In this document: positions 7,584 through 15,661 of the stretch, piece by piece
How the letters are laid out: every line of letters begins with the position of its first letter
How positions within the stretch are numbered: the stretch's first letter is position 1
Assembly: GCA_904501975.1 (NCBI GenBank)
Contig: CAJGCZ010000001.1
Span: forward strand, 62,001 to 126,000
Direction: 5' to 3'
Source of the DNA: an uncultured Akkermansia sp.
GTDB lineage: Bacteria; Verrucomicrobiota; Verrucomicrobiia; Verrucomicrobiales; Akkermansiaceae
DNA: 64,000 nt
Notes under the pieces: generated by a model
Databases searched by the model: none
Seen by the model: the letters and a program-made list of their open reading frames with translations, nothing else
What the model was told of the DNA's origin: nothing
Translations under genes and position numbers: made by a program

Positions 7584-8693
7584 ATGACAGACCCCAGAAC
7601 AACACAATTAGCACAGGCCTTGGTGCGCCACTCCTGCCGTATTCAACCCGGAGAACACGTCTTACTTGACCTCTACGATACCCCGGATGAGGTTGGTGTA
7701 GAACTCATCCGTGCCGTCCGCAACGTAGGCGGCATTCCTCATATCCGCGAACACAATACACGCATTGTTCGCGAAATGTTGGCCGGCGCCACAGATGACC
7801 AATACGAATCTATTGCCGCACTCGAGCTTGAGGAAATGAAACTCATGAGCGCCTATATCGCCATTCGAGGCAGCCGCAACACATTCGAGAACTCCGGCAT
7901 TTGTGCAGACAACATGAAGCTTGCCATGAAACACATGCGCGCCGTGCACAACCAACGTGTATGCAAAACTAAATGGTGCGTACTTCGCTGGCCCACTCCT
8001 TCCATGGCACAATCTGCCGGCATGAGCACAGAGGCTTTTGAGGATTTCTACTTCCGCTGCTGCCTTGCCGATTACGAAGCTCTTAGTCAGGCCATGGATA
8101 AACTTGCCGAGCGCATGATGAAAACGGATAAAGTACATATCATCGGCCCCGACACAGACCTTACCTTCAGCATTAAGGGGATGCCTGCTATCCCCTGTGC
8201 CGGTGAAATGAATATTCCCGATGGCGAAGTATTCACAGCCCCCATATTGGACAGTGTTAACGGCACCATTTACTACACAGCGCCCACCGTTTACCAGGGT
8301 ATTCCCTTTGACGGCATTCGCCTCACCTTCAAGAACGGCAAGATTGTTGAAGCTCATTGCAACGGCAAGGACGAAGAATTGAACAAGATTCTTGACACAG
8401 ACGCCGGCGCCCGTTTTATCGGTGAGTTTGCTCTCGGCGTCAATCCCTACATCTTAAAACCGATGTACGATATTCTCTTCGATGAGAAAATTGCCGGTTC
8501 TTTCCACTTCACCCCCGGTCAGGCCTACGAGAATTGCGATAACACCAACCGCTCTCAGGTGCATTGGGATATGGTTTGCATCCAGCGCCCCGAATACGGC
8601 GGTGGTGAAATCTGGTTTGATGACGAACTCATCCGCAAGGACGGTATTTTCACAGATCCTGAACTTGCTATCCTTAACCCCGCAAAAGACTAA
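7584..8693 (+). CDS. M29 family aminopeptidase (copy 1)
   Basis: A 369-residue metallo-aminopeptidase of the AmpS/PepS/aminopeptidase T family, presumed cytoplasmic. Family metal ligands are seen as the glutamates in GEMNIPDGEVFTAP and TAPTVYQGIPFDG, and His/Asp in GSFHFTPGQAYENCDN and QVHWDMVCIQ. The start at 7584 (MTDPRTTQ) matches the paralogue that follows; an in-frame ATG at 7500 would overlap aroB by 79 bp and is rejected. It is followed after 5 nt by a full-length copy that is identical over long blocks (ILDTDAGAR, GVNPYILKPM, LFDEKI), a clear tandem duplication. Confidence 0.9.
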   Translation: MTDPRTTQLAQALVRHSCRIQPGEHVLLDLYDTPDEVGVELIRAVRNVGGIPHIREHNTRIVREMLAGATDDQYESIAALELEEMKLMSAYIAIRGSRNTFENSGICADNMKLAMKHMRAVHNQRVCKTKWCVLRWPTPSMAQSAGMSTEAFEDFYFRCCLADYEALSQAMDKLAERMMKTDKVHIIGPDTDLTFSIKGMPAIPCAGEMNIPDGEVFTAPILDSVNGTIYYTAPTVYQGIPFDGIRLTFKNGKIVEAHCNGKDEELNKILDTDAGARFIGEFALGVNPYILKPMYDILFDEKIAGSFHFTPGQAYENCDNTNRSQVHWDMVCIQRPEYGGGEIWFDDELIRKDGIFTDPELAILNPAKD

Positions 8694-8698
8694 GGACG

Positions 8699-9808
8699 AT
8701 GAAAGATCCACGTTTTCGTCAGTTAGCTCTTCAGGTTGTAAACTACGCTGTACGCGTCCAACCCGGAGAACATGTCAACCTGCGCATGCAGGACATTCCG
8801 GATGCCATGGTCATTGAACTCATTCGTGCCGTGCGCGAAGCCGGAGGCCATCCGCACCTTGACCTTTCTCATGCTGCCATTACCGCAGAGCTCCAGAAGA
8901 ACGCTACAGAAGAGCAATTCCAAATGGATGGCGCATACCGTCTGCGCCGAGCAGAAGAGATGCAGGTGCATATCTGCTTCTATGCAGACTACAACAGCTT
9001 TGAGAGCTGTGATGTCCCCGCTGATAAAATGGCCATTGTCAGCAAGCACTTCAAGCCTGCAAGTGATGTCATTTGCAACAAGCGTAAATGGACAATACTT
9101 GCGTGGCCAACACCGTCCATGGCTCAAGCAGCCGGGATGAACACAGAGGAGTTTGAAGACTTCTACTTCCGCTGTTGCCTGGCAGATTACGCCAAGCTGA
9201 AGGAAGCCATGCTCAAGCTTAAAGCCATGATGGATGCCACCGACCAAGTACGCATCGTCGGCCCCGGCACAGATTTAAGCTTTAGCATTAAAGACATCCC
9301 CTCCATCGTCTGCGCAGGTGATTGCAATATTCCGGATGGTGAGGTGTACACAGCCCCGGTGAAGGACAGCATCAACGGTACACTGAGCTATAACGCTCCC
9401 ACCATTTATCATGGTATTCCGTTTGATGGCGTTAAGTTCCGCTTCGAGAACGGCAAAATCGTGGAAGCAAGTTGCCAAGGCAATAGTGAGGAATTGAACA
9501 AGATTCTTGATACCGATGCTGGAGCTCGTTACATAGGCGAGTTTGCCATCGGCGTCAACCCCTACATTCTCAAACCCATGAGAGACATTCTCTTTGATGA
9601 GAAGATTGGCGGTTCTTTCCATTTCACTCCCGGTCAATGCTACGAAGAAGCCCCCAATGGCAACAGTTCCTCCATCCACTGGGATCTAGTTTGCATTCAG
9701 CGAGAAGATTACGGCGGTGGTGAAATCTATTTCGACGGCAAGTTAATTCGCAAGAACGGTATCTTCATCGACCCCGAGCTTGCCATCCTTAACCCCATTT
9801 ACCAATAA
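8699..9808 (+). CDS. M29 family aminopeptidase (copy 2)
   Basis: 369 residues, the same length as copy 1 and collinear with it throughout, including GDCNIPDGEVYTAP, HGIPFDGV, GGSFHFTPGQCYEE and SIHWDLVCIQRED. All candidate metal ligands are kept in both copies, so both look active. Divergence is concentrated in the N-terminal half (residues 40-120), which may alter substrate preference. The stop TAA shares its last base with the ATG of the downstream phosphatase gene (TAATG at 9806), suggesting translational coupling. Confidence 0.9.
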   Translation: MKDPRFRQLALQVVNYAVRVQPGEHVNLRMQDIPDAMVIELIRAVREAGGHPHLDLSHAAITAELQKNATEEQFQMDGAYRLRRAEEMQVHICFYADYNSFESCDVPADKMAIVSKHFKPASDVICNKRKWTILAWPTPSMAQAAGMNTEEFEDFYFRCCLADYAKLKEAMLKLKAMMDATDQVRIVGPGTDLSFSIKDIPSIVCAGDCNIPDGEVYTAPVKDSINGTLSYNAPTIYHGIPFDGVKFRFENGKIVEASCQGNSEELNKILDTDAGARYIGEFAIGVNPYILKPMRDILFDEKIGGSFHFTPGQCYEEAPNGNSSSIHWDLVCIQREDYGGGEIYFDGKLIRKNGIFIDPELAILNPIYQ

Positions 9809-10662
9809 TGGCACACTCCGGCCTCATTTGCCGAATTACGGCACACCTTACCAAGAAGAAGCGCTTTTATTCGATATGCGCGCTGAGTTTTATTCTCCTT
9901 CTATTAGGTGTATGCCAATTCGGCAAGTGGGGCGCGGAGCGCCTGGAGGTCAATCACACATCCATCCAAGCATTACCGGAGATTGGGCCTCTAAAAATTG
10001 CCTTTTTCTCAGATGTGCATGGCAATCCAGCATTGCTTGAGCGCATCGTTGAGCTCATTGCACAGCAAGAACCGAATTTAATCGTGTTTGGCGGAGATTT
10101 GGTCTATGCAGAACACCGCTTTTACAGGACTCGTCGCTACATAGAATCCTTTAAGCAACTGCAATCTATAGCGCCGACATTTGCGATTTTAGGCAATCAC
10201 GATTATGAAAAGCTGGACCAAGTGCAGAGAGTTTACCAAGCAGCAGGCGTAAAACTGTTGCGCAATGAGTCCATTGAATGGGTATCTCCCTCCGGTAATA
10301 AACTAATCATCGCCGGTGTAGGTGACTATAACGAAGGTGATGAAAAGCCTACAGATTGCCTTCTTCCTTCAGACAAGGAAACATTACCCACATTATTGCT
10401 ATCTCATGACCCGGAAAGCAGAGTAGCGCTAAAGGACTTCCATTGGGATCTCATGCTTTCCGGACACACGCATGGCGGACAGTTGGGAATCCCCTTCACC
10501 GACACCTACATTAGTTTCCGTTCAGACATGCCGGCAGGCCTCTTTCCCTACGAGAACGGTAAGCAAATTTTTGTAACACGAGGCACCGGCGCCATTCTTG
10601 GTATGCGCTTTTTCTGCTACCCCGAAATCAATATCATCACCATCCCTGCTCAAAAGAAATAA
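9808..10662 (+). CDS. Membrane-anchored calcineurin-like phosphoesterase (YkuE/LpxG type)
   Basis: 284 residues with an N-terminal membrane segment (about 22-42, ICALSFILLLLGVCQF), then a binuclear metallophosphoesterase domain: FFSDVHGNP (D-x-H), GGDLV, GNHDYE, LLLSHDPE and SGHTHGGQ. It belongs to the YkuE/YaeI group that includes chlamydial LpxG, a UDP-2,3-diacylglucosamine pyrophosphatase of lipid A synthesis; that role would fit the related phylum but is inference, since the group also contains other phosphatases. It overlaps the preceding stop by one base, so it is translated from the aroB/M29 transcript. Confidence 0.85.
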   Translation: MAHSGLICRITAHLTKKKRFYSICALSFILLLLGVCQFGKWGAERLEVNHTSIQALPEIGPLKIAFFSDVHGNPALLERIVELIAQQEPNLIVFGGDLVYAEHRFYRTRRYIESFKQLQSIAPTFAILGNHDYEKLDQVQRVYQAAGVKLLRNESIEWVSPSGNKLIIAGVGDYNEGDEKPTDCLLPSDKETLPTLLLSHDPESRVALKDFHWDLMLSGHTHGGQLGIPFTDTYISFRSDMPAGLFPYENGKQIFVTRGTGAILGMRFFCYPEINIITIPAQKK

Positions 10663-10671
10663 GCACAGCAA

Positions 10672-11013
10672 TCACTGCTTCTTTTGCTCAAGCTTTTCCA
10701 AAGCCGGGTCAGCAGCAGCTTCTTCTAATCTGGCCCCTATTAGCTGCGATGCCCACCAGATGTAGATACCAAGGAAAATATATCCCATTAAATTCACTAA
10801 GAAGCTGAGAAGCTTCTTACTGAAAACAAAACTTAACAAAAACACAGCACCGCCGACAGCTACGGACACACCGCCCCAAAGCACAATCTTGCTTATGTTC
10901 TTATCCTCGAAAACATAAGCAACAACGGCCGGGAAAATAGCAATCATCATGGATGCAAATACACTATCCCAACGACCAAATACATTCTGATTTTTTACAG
11001 GGGGCTCCTCCAT
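10672..11013 (-). CDS. Small two-helix or multi-helix membrane protein, unknown function
   Basis: 113 residues from the ATG at 11013 (MEEPPVKNQ). Three hydrophobic stretches are visible (SVFASMMIAIFPAVVAYVF; IVLWGGVSVAVGGAVFLLSF; LLSFLVNLMGYIFLGIYIWW), followed by a charged C-terminal tail (EKLEQKKQ). An in-frame start at 11055 is open but overlaps the -10 box. Convergent with the phosphatase gene, 9 nt apart. No family recognised. Confidence 0.7.
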   Translation of the reverse strand: MEEPPVKNQNVFGRWDSVFASMMIAIFPAVVAYVFEDKNISKIVLWGGVSVAVGGAVFLLSFVFSKKLLSFLVNLMGYIFLGIYIWWASQLIGARLEEAAADPALEKLEQKKQ

Positions 11014-11023
11014 ATCCAAGGCA

Positions 11024-11052
11024 ATTATAATGCCACGCACAAGAAATTGCAA
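11024..11052 (-). promoter_or_regulatory. Promoter of the small membrane protein, near-leaderless
   Basis: Minus strand: -35 TTGCAA (11052-11047), 17-bp spacer, -10 TATAAT (11029-11024), 10 nt before the ATG at 11013. Confidence 0.7.
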
Positions 11053-11071
11053 CAATTTTTATAGAACACTG

Positions 11072-11105
11072 AAAAAGCGTACGCTCACATAGATGAACGT
11101 ACGCT
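11072..11105 (-). terminator. Terminator of the Pro/His-rich protein gene
   Basis: An 8-bp stem (AGCGTACG 11076-11083 with CGTACGCT 11098-11105) and a 14-nt loop; on the minus strand it is followed by TTTTTC. Confidence 0.75.
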
Positions 11106-11131
11106 GAATTTTATCTCAACTCATATAGGGC

Positions 11132-11467
11132 TCATCTGTGCCTATGCGGGGCATGATGCGGCTTACCATGGGGTCTATGGTGACGCGGCGGGGCCATGCG
11201 ACGATGCGGTGGGGGCGGCGGCACTGGCCTATGGTGACGAGGTCGTGCCGGTACCACGTAAACAGGCGGAGGCGGTGGTGCAACTACCACAGGTGCAGGT
11301 TCAACGACAACCGGCGGTGGCGCTACAACCACTGGAGCCGGAGCTACAGGAACAACTGCAGGGGCGCCGACATTTACCACAACATTAACGCCTGCATTTG
11401 CCGGTGCCGCAAGAGCCATCACAGCAACGCTCATAAGGAGAACTCTTTTCATGATATGGTTATTCAT
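11132..11467 (-). CDS. Secreted Pro/Val/His-rich low-complexity protein
   Basis: 111 residues with a signal peptide (MKRVLLMSVAVMALAAPANA, cleaved after ANA), a PVVV/PP-rich middle (units such as APVVVAPPP and EPAPVVVAP) and a basic His/Arg-rich tail with repeated HHRP and PPPHRR motifs. The extended, positively charged tail could bind metal ions or cell-wall polymers; this is inference. Translation may begin at Met1 (11467) or at Met6 (11452), both in front of the signal core. The opposite strand is also open but encodes no sensible protein. Confidence 0.75.
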   Translation of the reverse strand: MNNHIMKRVLLMSVAVMALAAPANAGVNVVVNVGAPAVVPVAPAPVVVAPPPVVVEPAPVVVAPPPPPVYVVPARPRHHRPVPPPPPHRRMAPPRHHRPHGKPHHAPHRHR

Positions 11468-11586
11468 ATTATTTGTTAGACTTTGTGTCCTTTCTACAGA
11501 AAAGACACAGTATTGACAATTTTGTTCAATATTAATAAAACTTTTTACAACTTTAATAAAAATTATTACAACTGTGTCATTGTTGC

Positions 11587-11615
11587 TTGACGAAATAGGG
11601 GCACTTTGGTAGCAT
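11587..11615 (+). promoter_or_regulatory. Promoter of the ABC importer operon, leaderless configuration
   Basis: -35 TTGACG (11587-11592), 17-bp spacer, -10 TAGCAT (11610-11615), 8 nt before the ATG at 11624. Confidence 0.6.
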
Positions 11616-11623
11616 GGCTAGAC

Positions 11624-12655
11624 ATGAAAACACGCATCAGCATCCTACTTTTGATTCTCTGCAGCATTGTGGTTTTATGCCAATGCAGTCGAGAGGATGC
11701 AACGAGCACCAAAATTCGGCTCGGATGCTTTCCTAACGTCACCCATGTGCAGGGCTTAGTGGCACGCAATATGTTTCGCCATAAAACAATCGATGGCAAA
11801 GGCTGGTTCGAAGCCAACGTACCGGGGTACACCGAAGAATGGTACACATTTAATGCAGGGCCAACTGCTATGGAAGCCTTGTTCGGAAAGACAACAGATT
11901 TAGTTTACGTGGGTCCCAGCCCAGCCCTCAATGCCTATTCAGTTGCCGCCGGACGAGAAATCCGCTTGCTTGCAGGTGCCGTAAACGGTGGAGCGGCTTT
12001 AATGATACCGGGCAACTCGAGCATACAAAAGCCCTCTGATTTTAAGGGAAAGAGCATAGCAACGCCACAATTAGGCAATACTCAAGATGTATCGTGCCGT
12101 GCATGGTTGATTAATCATGGGCTCACCTGCCCGTTGGAAGGAGGTGGAGATTGCCGAGTTGCCCCTACACCGAATGCCATGCAGCTTCAGCTCATGACAC
12201 AGGGCGACATAGACGGATGCTGGACGGTAGAACCCTGGGTAAGCCGCTTAGAGAAAAAAGCCGGTGCCAAAATATTAGTAGAGGAACCGGATGTTGTTAC
12301 AACAGTTCTGGCGGCAAGAACCGGTTGGCTCAAGCACCATCCCGATGCCGCACAGCAAGTGATTCATGCCCACAAAGCATTGACGAAATGGATAGAGCAG
12401 AATCCTGATGCAGCCAAACGACATGTTGTAGATGAATTAATGTATTTAACTCAGTCCGATGAGGCTGAACGCCACGAGCTGGAAGAAATCGTCAATAGTT
12501 CTTGGAAACGCTTAAAGTTAACAGACAAAATAGACCTTGAGAGCCTGAAACAATTTGTCACTAATGGACAAAAGACTGGCCTGTTAGATTACGTTCCGGC
12601 TCTGGAAGGTATTCTCTATACACCCACTTCTAACACCTCACCGCAAGCTCATTAA
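11624..12655 (+). CDS. ABC transporter substrate-binding lipoprotein, SsuA/NrtA/TauA type
   Basis: 343 residues. An N-terminal signal with an imperfect lipobox (VVLCQCS) suggests a periplasmic lipoprotein, although Gln before the Cys is unusual. The mature part begins KIRLGCFPNVTHVQ, the signature of sulfonate/nitrate/taurine-binding proteins, and continues with GPTAMEALFGKTTDLVYVGP, KSIATPQLGNTQDV and GDIDGCWTVEPW. First gene of a four-gene operon (next ATG 3 nt downstream). The ligand cannot be read from the sequence: sulfonate, taurine, nitrate or a thiamine-precursor-like compound are all possible. Start ATG 11624 is supported by the promoter; an earlier in-frame start at 11606 would lie upstream of the -10 box. 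Confidence 0.85.
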   Translation: MKTRISILLLILCSIVVLCQCSREDATSTKIRLGCFPNVTHVQGLVARNMFRHKTIDGKGWFEANVPGYTEEWYTFNAGPTAMEALFGKTTDLVYVGPSPALNAYSVAAGREIRLLAGAVNGGAALMIPGNSSIQKPSDFKGKSIATPQLGNTQDVSCRAWLINHGLTCPLEGGGDCRVAPTPNAMQLQLMTQGDIDGCWTVEPWVSRLEKKAGAKILVEEPDVVTTVLAARTGWLKHHPDAAQQVIHAHKALTKWIEQNPDAAKRHVVDELMYLTQSDEAERHELEEIVNSSWKRLKLTDKIDLESLKQFVTNGQKTGLLDYVPALEGILYTPTSNTSPQAH

Positions 12656-12657
12656 AT

Positions 12658-13467
12658 ATGAGAGAAAAGACACACCAGGAAATTCAAGAGTTTCCGACAG
12701 CAAAACTGAGCATAGAGCACGTATATAAAGATTTTCGCACGAAAACGAGAATCGTACATGCTCTGGAGGATGCCAATTTAACGATTAACGAAGGCGAGTT
12801 TGTCTGTTTCGTCGGTCCCAGCGGTTGTGGTAAATCCACGCTTCTTAATATCATTGCCGGACTAGAACAACCGGACAAAGGTAAAGCCTTAATCGATGGC
12901 GAATGCATTACCGGCCCCGGACGCGACCGTATGATGATGTTCCAGGAACATGCGCTTTTCCCGTGGCTCGATGTAATCGGCAACGTCATGTTCGGGTTGA
13001 AACAGAAACCCAACCTGAACAATAAAGAGAGATTGGAGGTGGCTAAATACTATCTCTATCTGGTAAAGATGGATAAGTTTGCTCATTCCAGTATCCACGA
13101 ATTATCCGGCGGCATGAGGCAGCGTGTTGCACTTGCTCGCTCTTTGGCGCCCAATCCCAAGATACTCCTCATGGACGAGCCCTTCTCTGCCTTGGATGCC
13201 ATGACCCGCGAGCAACTCTACGGCGATATTCAGGATATTTGGCATAAACGAAAAAAGACCATCGTATTCGTTACGCACAACGTTCGAGAAGCCGTCTGCC
13301 TTGGCAGCCGCGTCATTCTATTCTCCCCCCACCCGGGACGCGTTCGCAAGGAGTTTACGATAGATTTGCCTCGTCCTCGCAATATCAACAGTCACGACTT
13401 GGCCGATATCTCACGAGAAATCACAGCAGAACTTAAAGGTTATCAGAACGCTCAAGAATCAGATTAA
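12658..13467 (+). CDS. ABC transporter ATP-binding protein (SsuB/NrtD/TauB type)
   Basis: 269 residues with Walker A GPSGCGKST (53-61), the Q-loop (MMMFQEHALFPWLDV), the signature LSGGMRQRVALARSLA, Walker B ILLMDEPFSALD and the switch histidine in IVFVTHNVREA. It energises uptake by the adjacent permease. Two nt follow the lipoprotein stop and three nt precede the permease, so the three subunits are co-translated. The FQEHALFPWLDV segment is typical of the nitrate/sulfonate/bicarbonate importer family. Confidence 0.93.
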   Translation: MREKTHQEIQEFPTAKLSIEHVYKDFRTKTRIVHALEDANLTINEGEFVCFVGPSGCGKSTLLNIIAGLEQPDKGKALIDGECITGPGRDRMMMFQEHALFPWLDVIGNVMFGLKQKPNLNNKERLEVAKYYLYLVKMDKFAHSSIHELSGGMRQRVALARSLAPNPKILLMDEPFSALDAMTREQLYGDIQDIWHKRKKTIVFVTHNVREAVCLGSRVILFSPHPGRVRKEFTIDLPRPRNINSHDLADISREITAELKGYQNAQESD

Positions 13468-13470
13468 CCC

Positions 13471-14268
13471 ATGAAACGCACACTTGTAACACTCGTTTTC
13501 TTCTCTTTACTCATACTGATATGGGCCATTCTCACAGGAGATTTGAGCCCTATCGGCATTGGGCCTGATGAGCCCTTGTGGAATCCCTATGTATTGCCCC
13601 CGCCCAGCGTGGTTGCTCGCTATTTATGGGATAATACTCTGAATCTTAAGATTGTTTATGCCATGGGTGTAACCCTGCAACGACTTCTCATTGGCTATTT
13701 AATCGGCTTGGTTATCGGCGTTCCCTTGGGTATGTTGTCCGCTCGTTTCCGTAGCGTTAATGATACGCTGGGAGTGCTTGCTCTTGGTTTACAAGCTCTG
13801 CCAAGCGTCTGCTGGGTGCCCCTTGCCTGTATCTGGTTCGGACAGTCCGAATCCGCACTCCTGTTCGTAGTTATCATGGGCACCCTTTGGAGTGTCCTGC
13901 TCTCCACACAGAATGGCATGAAGAACGTACCCCCAATCTATGCACGAGCCGCCCGCACAATGGGAAGCAGCAATTTTCACACGCTTTTGTTTGTTACCCT
14001 ACCGGCATCTGCCCCCTTTGTGGTCAGTGGCATGAAGCAAGGATGGGCCTTCGCATGGCGTTCACTCATGGCGGCAGAAATCTACGTCTCCGTCGTCGGG
14101 GGATTTGGTATTGGCCAATATCTACATTTCGGTCGTGAGCTGCAACGTATGTACCAAGTCATCGGCATCATGTTCATTATTATCCTTGTGGGCTTGCTGG
14201 CAGATAAGCTGTTATTCTCGCCCGTAGAATCTTGGTTGCACCGTCGCTGGGGAACAGACAAAGAGTAA
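13471..14268 (+). CDS. ABC transporter permease (SsuC/TauC type)
   Basis: 265 residues with about six transmembrane helices, the first at residues 5-22. The BPD_transp_1 EAA-loop region is visible as YARAARTMGSSNFHTLLFVTLPASAPF, and GMKQGWAFAWRSLMAAEI is characteristic of the sulfonate/nitrate/taurine permeases. It forms the membrane channel for the preceding ATPase. Six nt separate it from the FAD dehydrogenase gene. Confidence 0.92.
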   Translation: MKRTLVTLVFFSLLILIWAILTGDLSPIGIGPDEPLWNPYVLPPPSVVARYLWDNTLNLKIVYAMGVTLQRLLIGYLIGLVIGVPLGMLSARFRSVNDTLGVLALGLQALPSVCWVPLACIWFGQSESALLFVVIMGTLWSVLLSTQNGMKNVPPIYARAARTMGSSNFHTLLFVTLPASAPFVVSGMKQGWAFAWRSLMAAEIYVSVVGGFGIGQYLHFGRELQRMYQVIGIMFIIILVGLLADKLLFSPVESWLHRRWGTDKE

Positions 14269-14274
14269 CACATT

Positions 14275-15651
14275 ATGTCAAGCTGGATACAAGAATTACA
14301 GGCGCACTTGGGTGATTGTGTGCACACATCACCCGAGGTTCTGGCGGCCCATTCCGGAGACAAGTGGCATGCCTCCGCTCTGCCGGAGGCTGTTGTATTA
14401 GCAACAGAAACAGAACAAGTAGCCAAGGCGGTGCAATTTGCAACCGCTCACGGAATCCCCGTAACAGCAAGAGGAGCCGGTGTGGGCTATGTGGGCGGGT
14501 GTGTTCCTGTCAAAGGTGGCATTGTAGTTTCCGTTGCTCGCATGAACCGCATCCTTGAGGTTAATCCTGCTGATGGGGTCGCCGTTGTTGAGGCCGGTGT
14601 ACTAACCGCACAGCTCCAGGAAGCTTGCTTAGAAAAGGGATGGTTCTATCCGCCGGATCCGGCTTCGCGTAAAGAATCCAGCATCGGTGGCAACATTGCC
14701 ACAAATGCCGGTGGCCCTCGCTGCCTCAAATACGGAGTCACAAGGGCATACGTGCTTGGATTAGAAGTCGTATTACCAGATGGTCGTATCCTAAATTGCG
14801 GTGGTCGCACCCACAAAAACAAACAAGGCTTCGATTTAGTGAGCCTTTTCTGTGGTAGTGAAGGCATGCTGGGCATCATCACCAAAGCCATTTTACGCAT
14901 TATACCGGCACCACAAAAAAGAGCCGCACTGCATGCAAGCTTCCCCGAGTTCGCAATGGCAGCTGCCGCAGTACAGAATATACTGCAAGCCGGGCACCTG
15001 CCTGCCGCCATGGAAATAACGGATGCCTATACCCTCGCCGCAGCAAGAAATCACCTAGGCCCCAGTATTTTGCCCGCAAACGCCAAAGGCCACATTATTG
15101 TAGAAATTGACGGGCGAACACATGCCGTTGATACGGAATTGCCGGAAATTGCCCACATCCTGCAACTCACAGGAGCAACAGAAGTTGTCACAGCTAATAC
15201 GGAATCAGATGTGGAAGCCATTTGGCAACTTCGCCGCGAGTTCTCCTACAGACTGAAAGCAACCGGACTCACTAAACTGAATGAGGATATCGTTATTCCG
15301 CGTTCCGCTTTAGTTGACCTGGTAGAGTTCTGTGCCTCCATGCAGAAAGAGACCGGTATTCCCGTGGCGTGTTTCGGCCACTCCGGAGATGGCAACATTC
15401 ATACCAATGTAATGGTATTAAAGGACGAACTGGGTAATGACATCCGCCCTCCGGCTGATGCCTTGGTCAACAGATTATTTGACTGGGTAATTGCCCACGG
15501 CGGAAGCATTACCGGAGAACACGGAATAGGGCTTGCCAAGGCTCCCTGGTTCGCCCAAGCCGTCGGAGATGTCGCCATCGACGTGCATAAAGCAATCAAA
15601 GCAGCGCTTGATTCGCATGCTCTTCTTAATCCCGGTAAAATGGGCATCTGA
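14275..15651 (+). CDS. FAD-linked 2-hydroxyacid dehydrogenase (GlcD/D-lactate dehydrogenase type)
   Basis: 458 residues of the PCMH/VAO flavoprotein fold. The FAD-binding half shows VTARGAGVGYVGGCVPVKGG (residues about 62-81) and PPDPASRKESSIGGNIATNA with the GGPRCLKYGVTR continuation. The C-terminal half carries CFGHSGDGNIHTNVM and the final SITGEHGIGLAK, with histidines that bind the substrate or metal in glycolate oxidase GlcD and D-lactate dehydrogenases. It is the fourth gene of the ABC importer operon, which raises the possibility that the imported compound is, or yields, a 2-hydroxyacid. Usual partners GlcE and GlcF are not adjacent. Confidence 0.88.
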   Translation: MSSWIQELQAHLGDCVHTSPEVLAAHSGDKWHASALPEAVVLATETEQVAKAVQFATAHGIPVTARGAGVGYVGGCVPVKGGIVVSVARMNRILEVNPADGVAVVEAGVLTAQLQEACLEKGWFYPPDPASRKESSIGGNIATNAGGPRCLKYGVTRAYVLGLEVVLPDGRILNCGGRTHKNKQGFDLVSLFCGSEGMLGIITKAILRIIPAPQKRAALHASFPEFAMAAAAVQNILQAGHLPAAMEITDAYTLAAARNHLGPSILPANAKGHIIVEIDGRTHAVDTELPEIAHILQLTGATEVVTANTESDVEAIWQLRREFSYRLKATGLTKLNEDIVIPRSALVDLVEFCASMQKETGIPVACFGHSGDGNIHTNVMVLKDELGNDIRPPADALVNRLFDWVIAHGGSITGEHGIGLAKAPWFAQAVGDVAIDVHKAIKAALDSHALLNPGKMGI

Positions 15652-15661
15652 CTCACTGCGG

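Noticed and set aside
11138..11479. Plus-strand open frame opposite the Pro/His-rich secreted protein
   Set aside because: The minus frame has a clean signal peptide and a terminator; the plus frame is a Arg/His-rich translation without signals.
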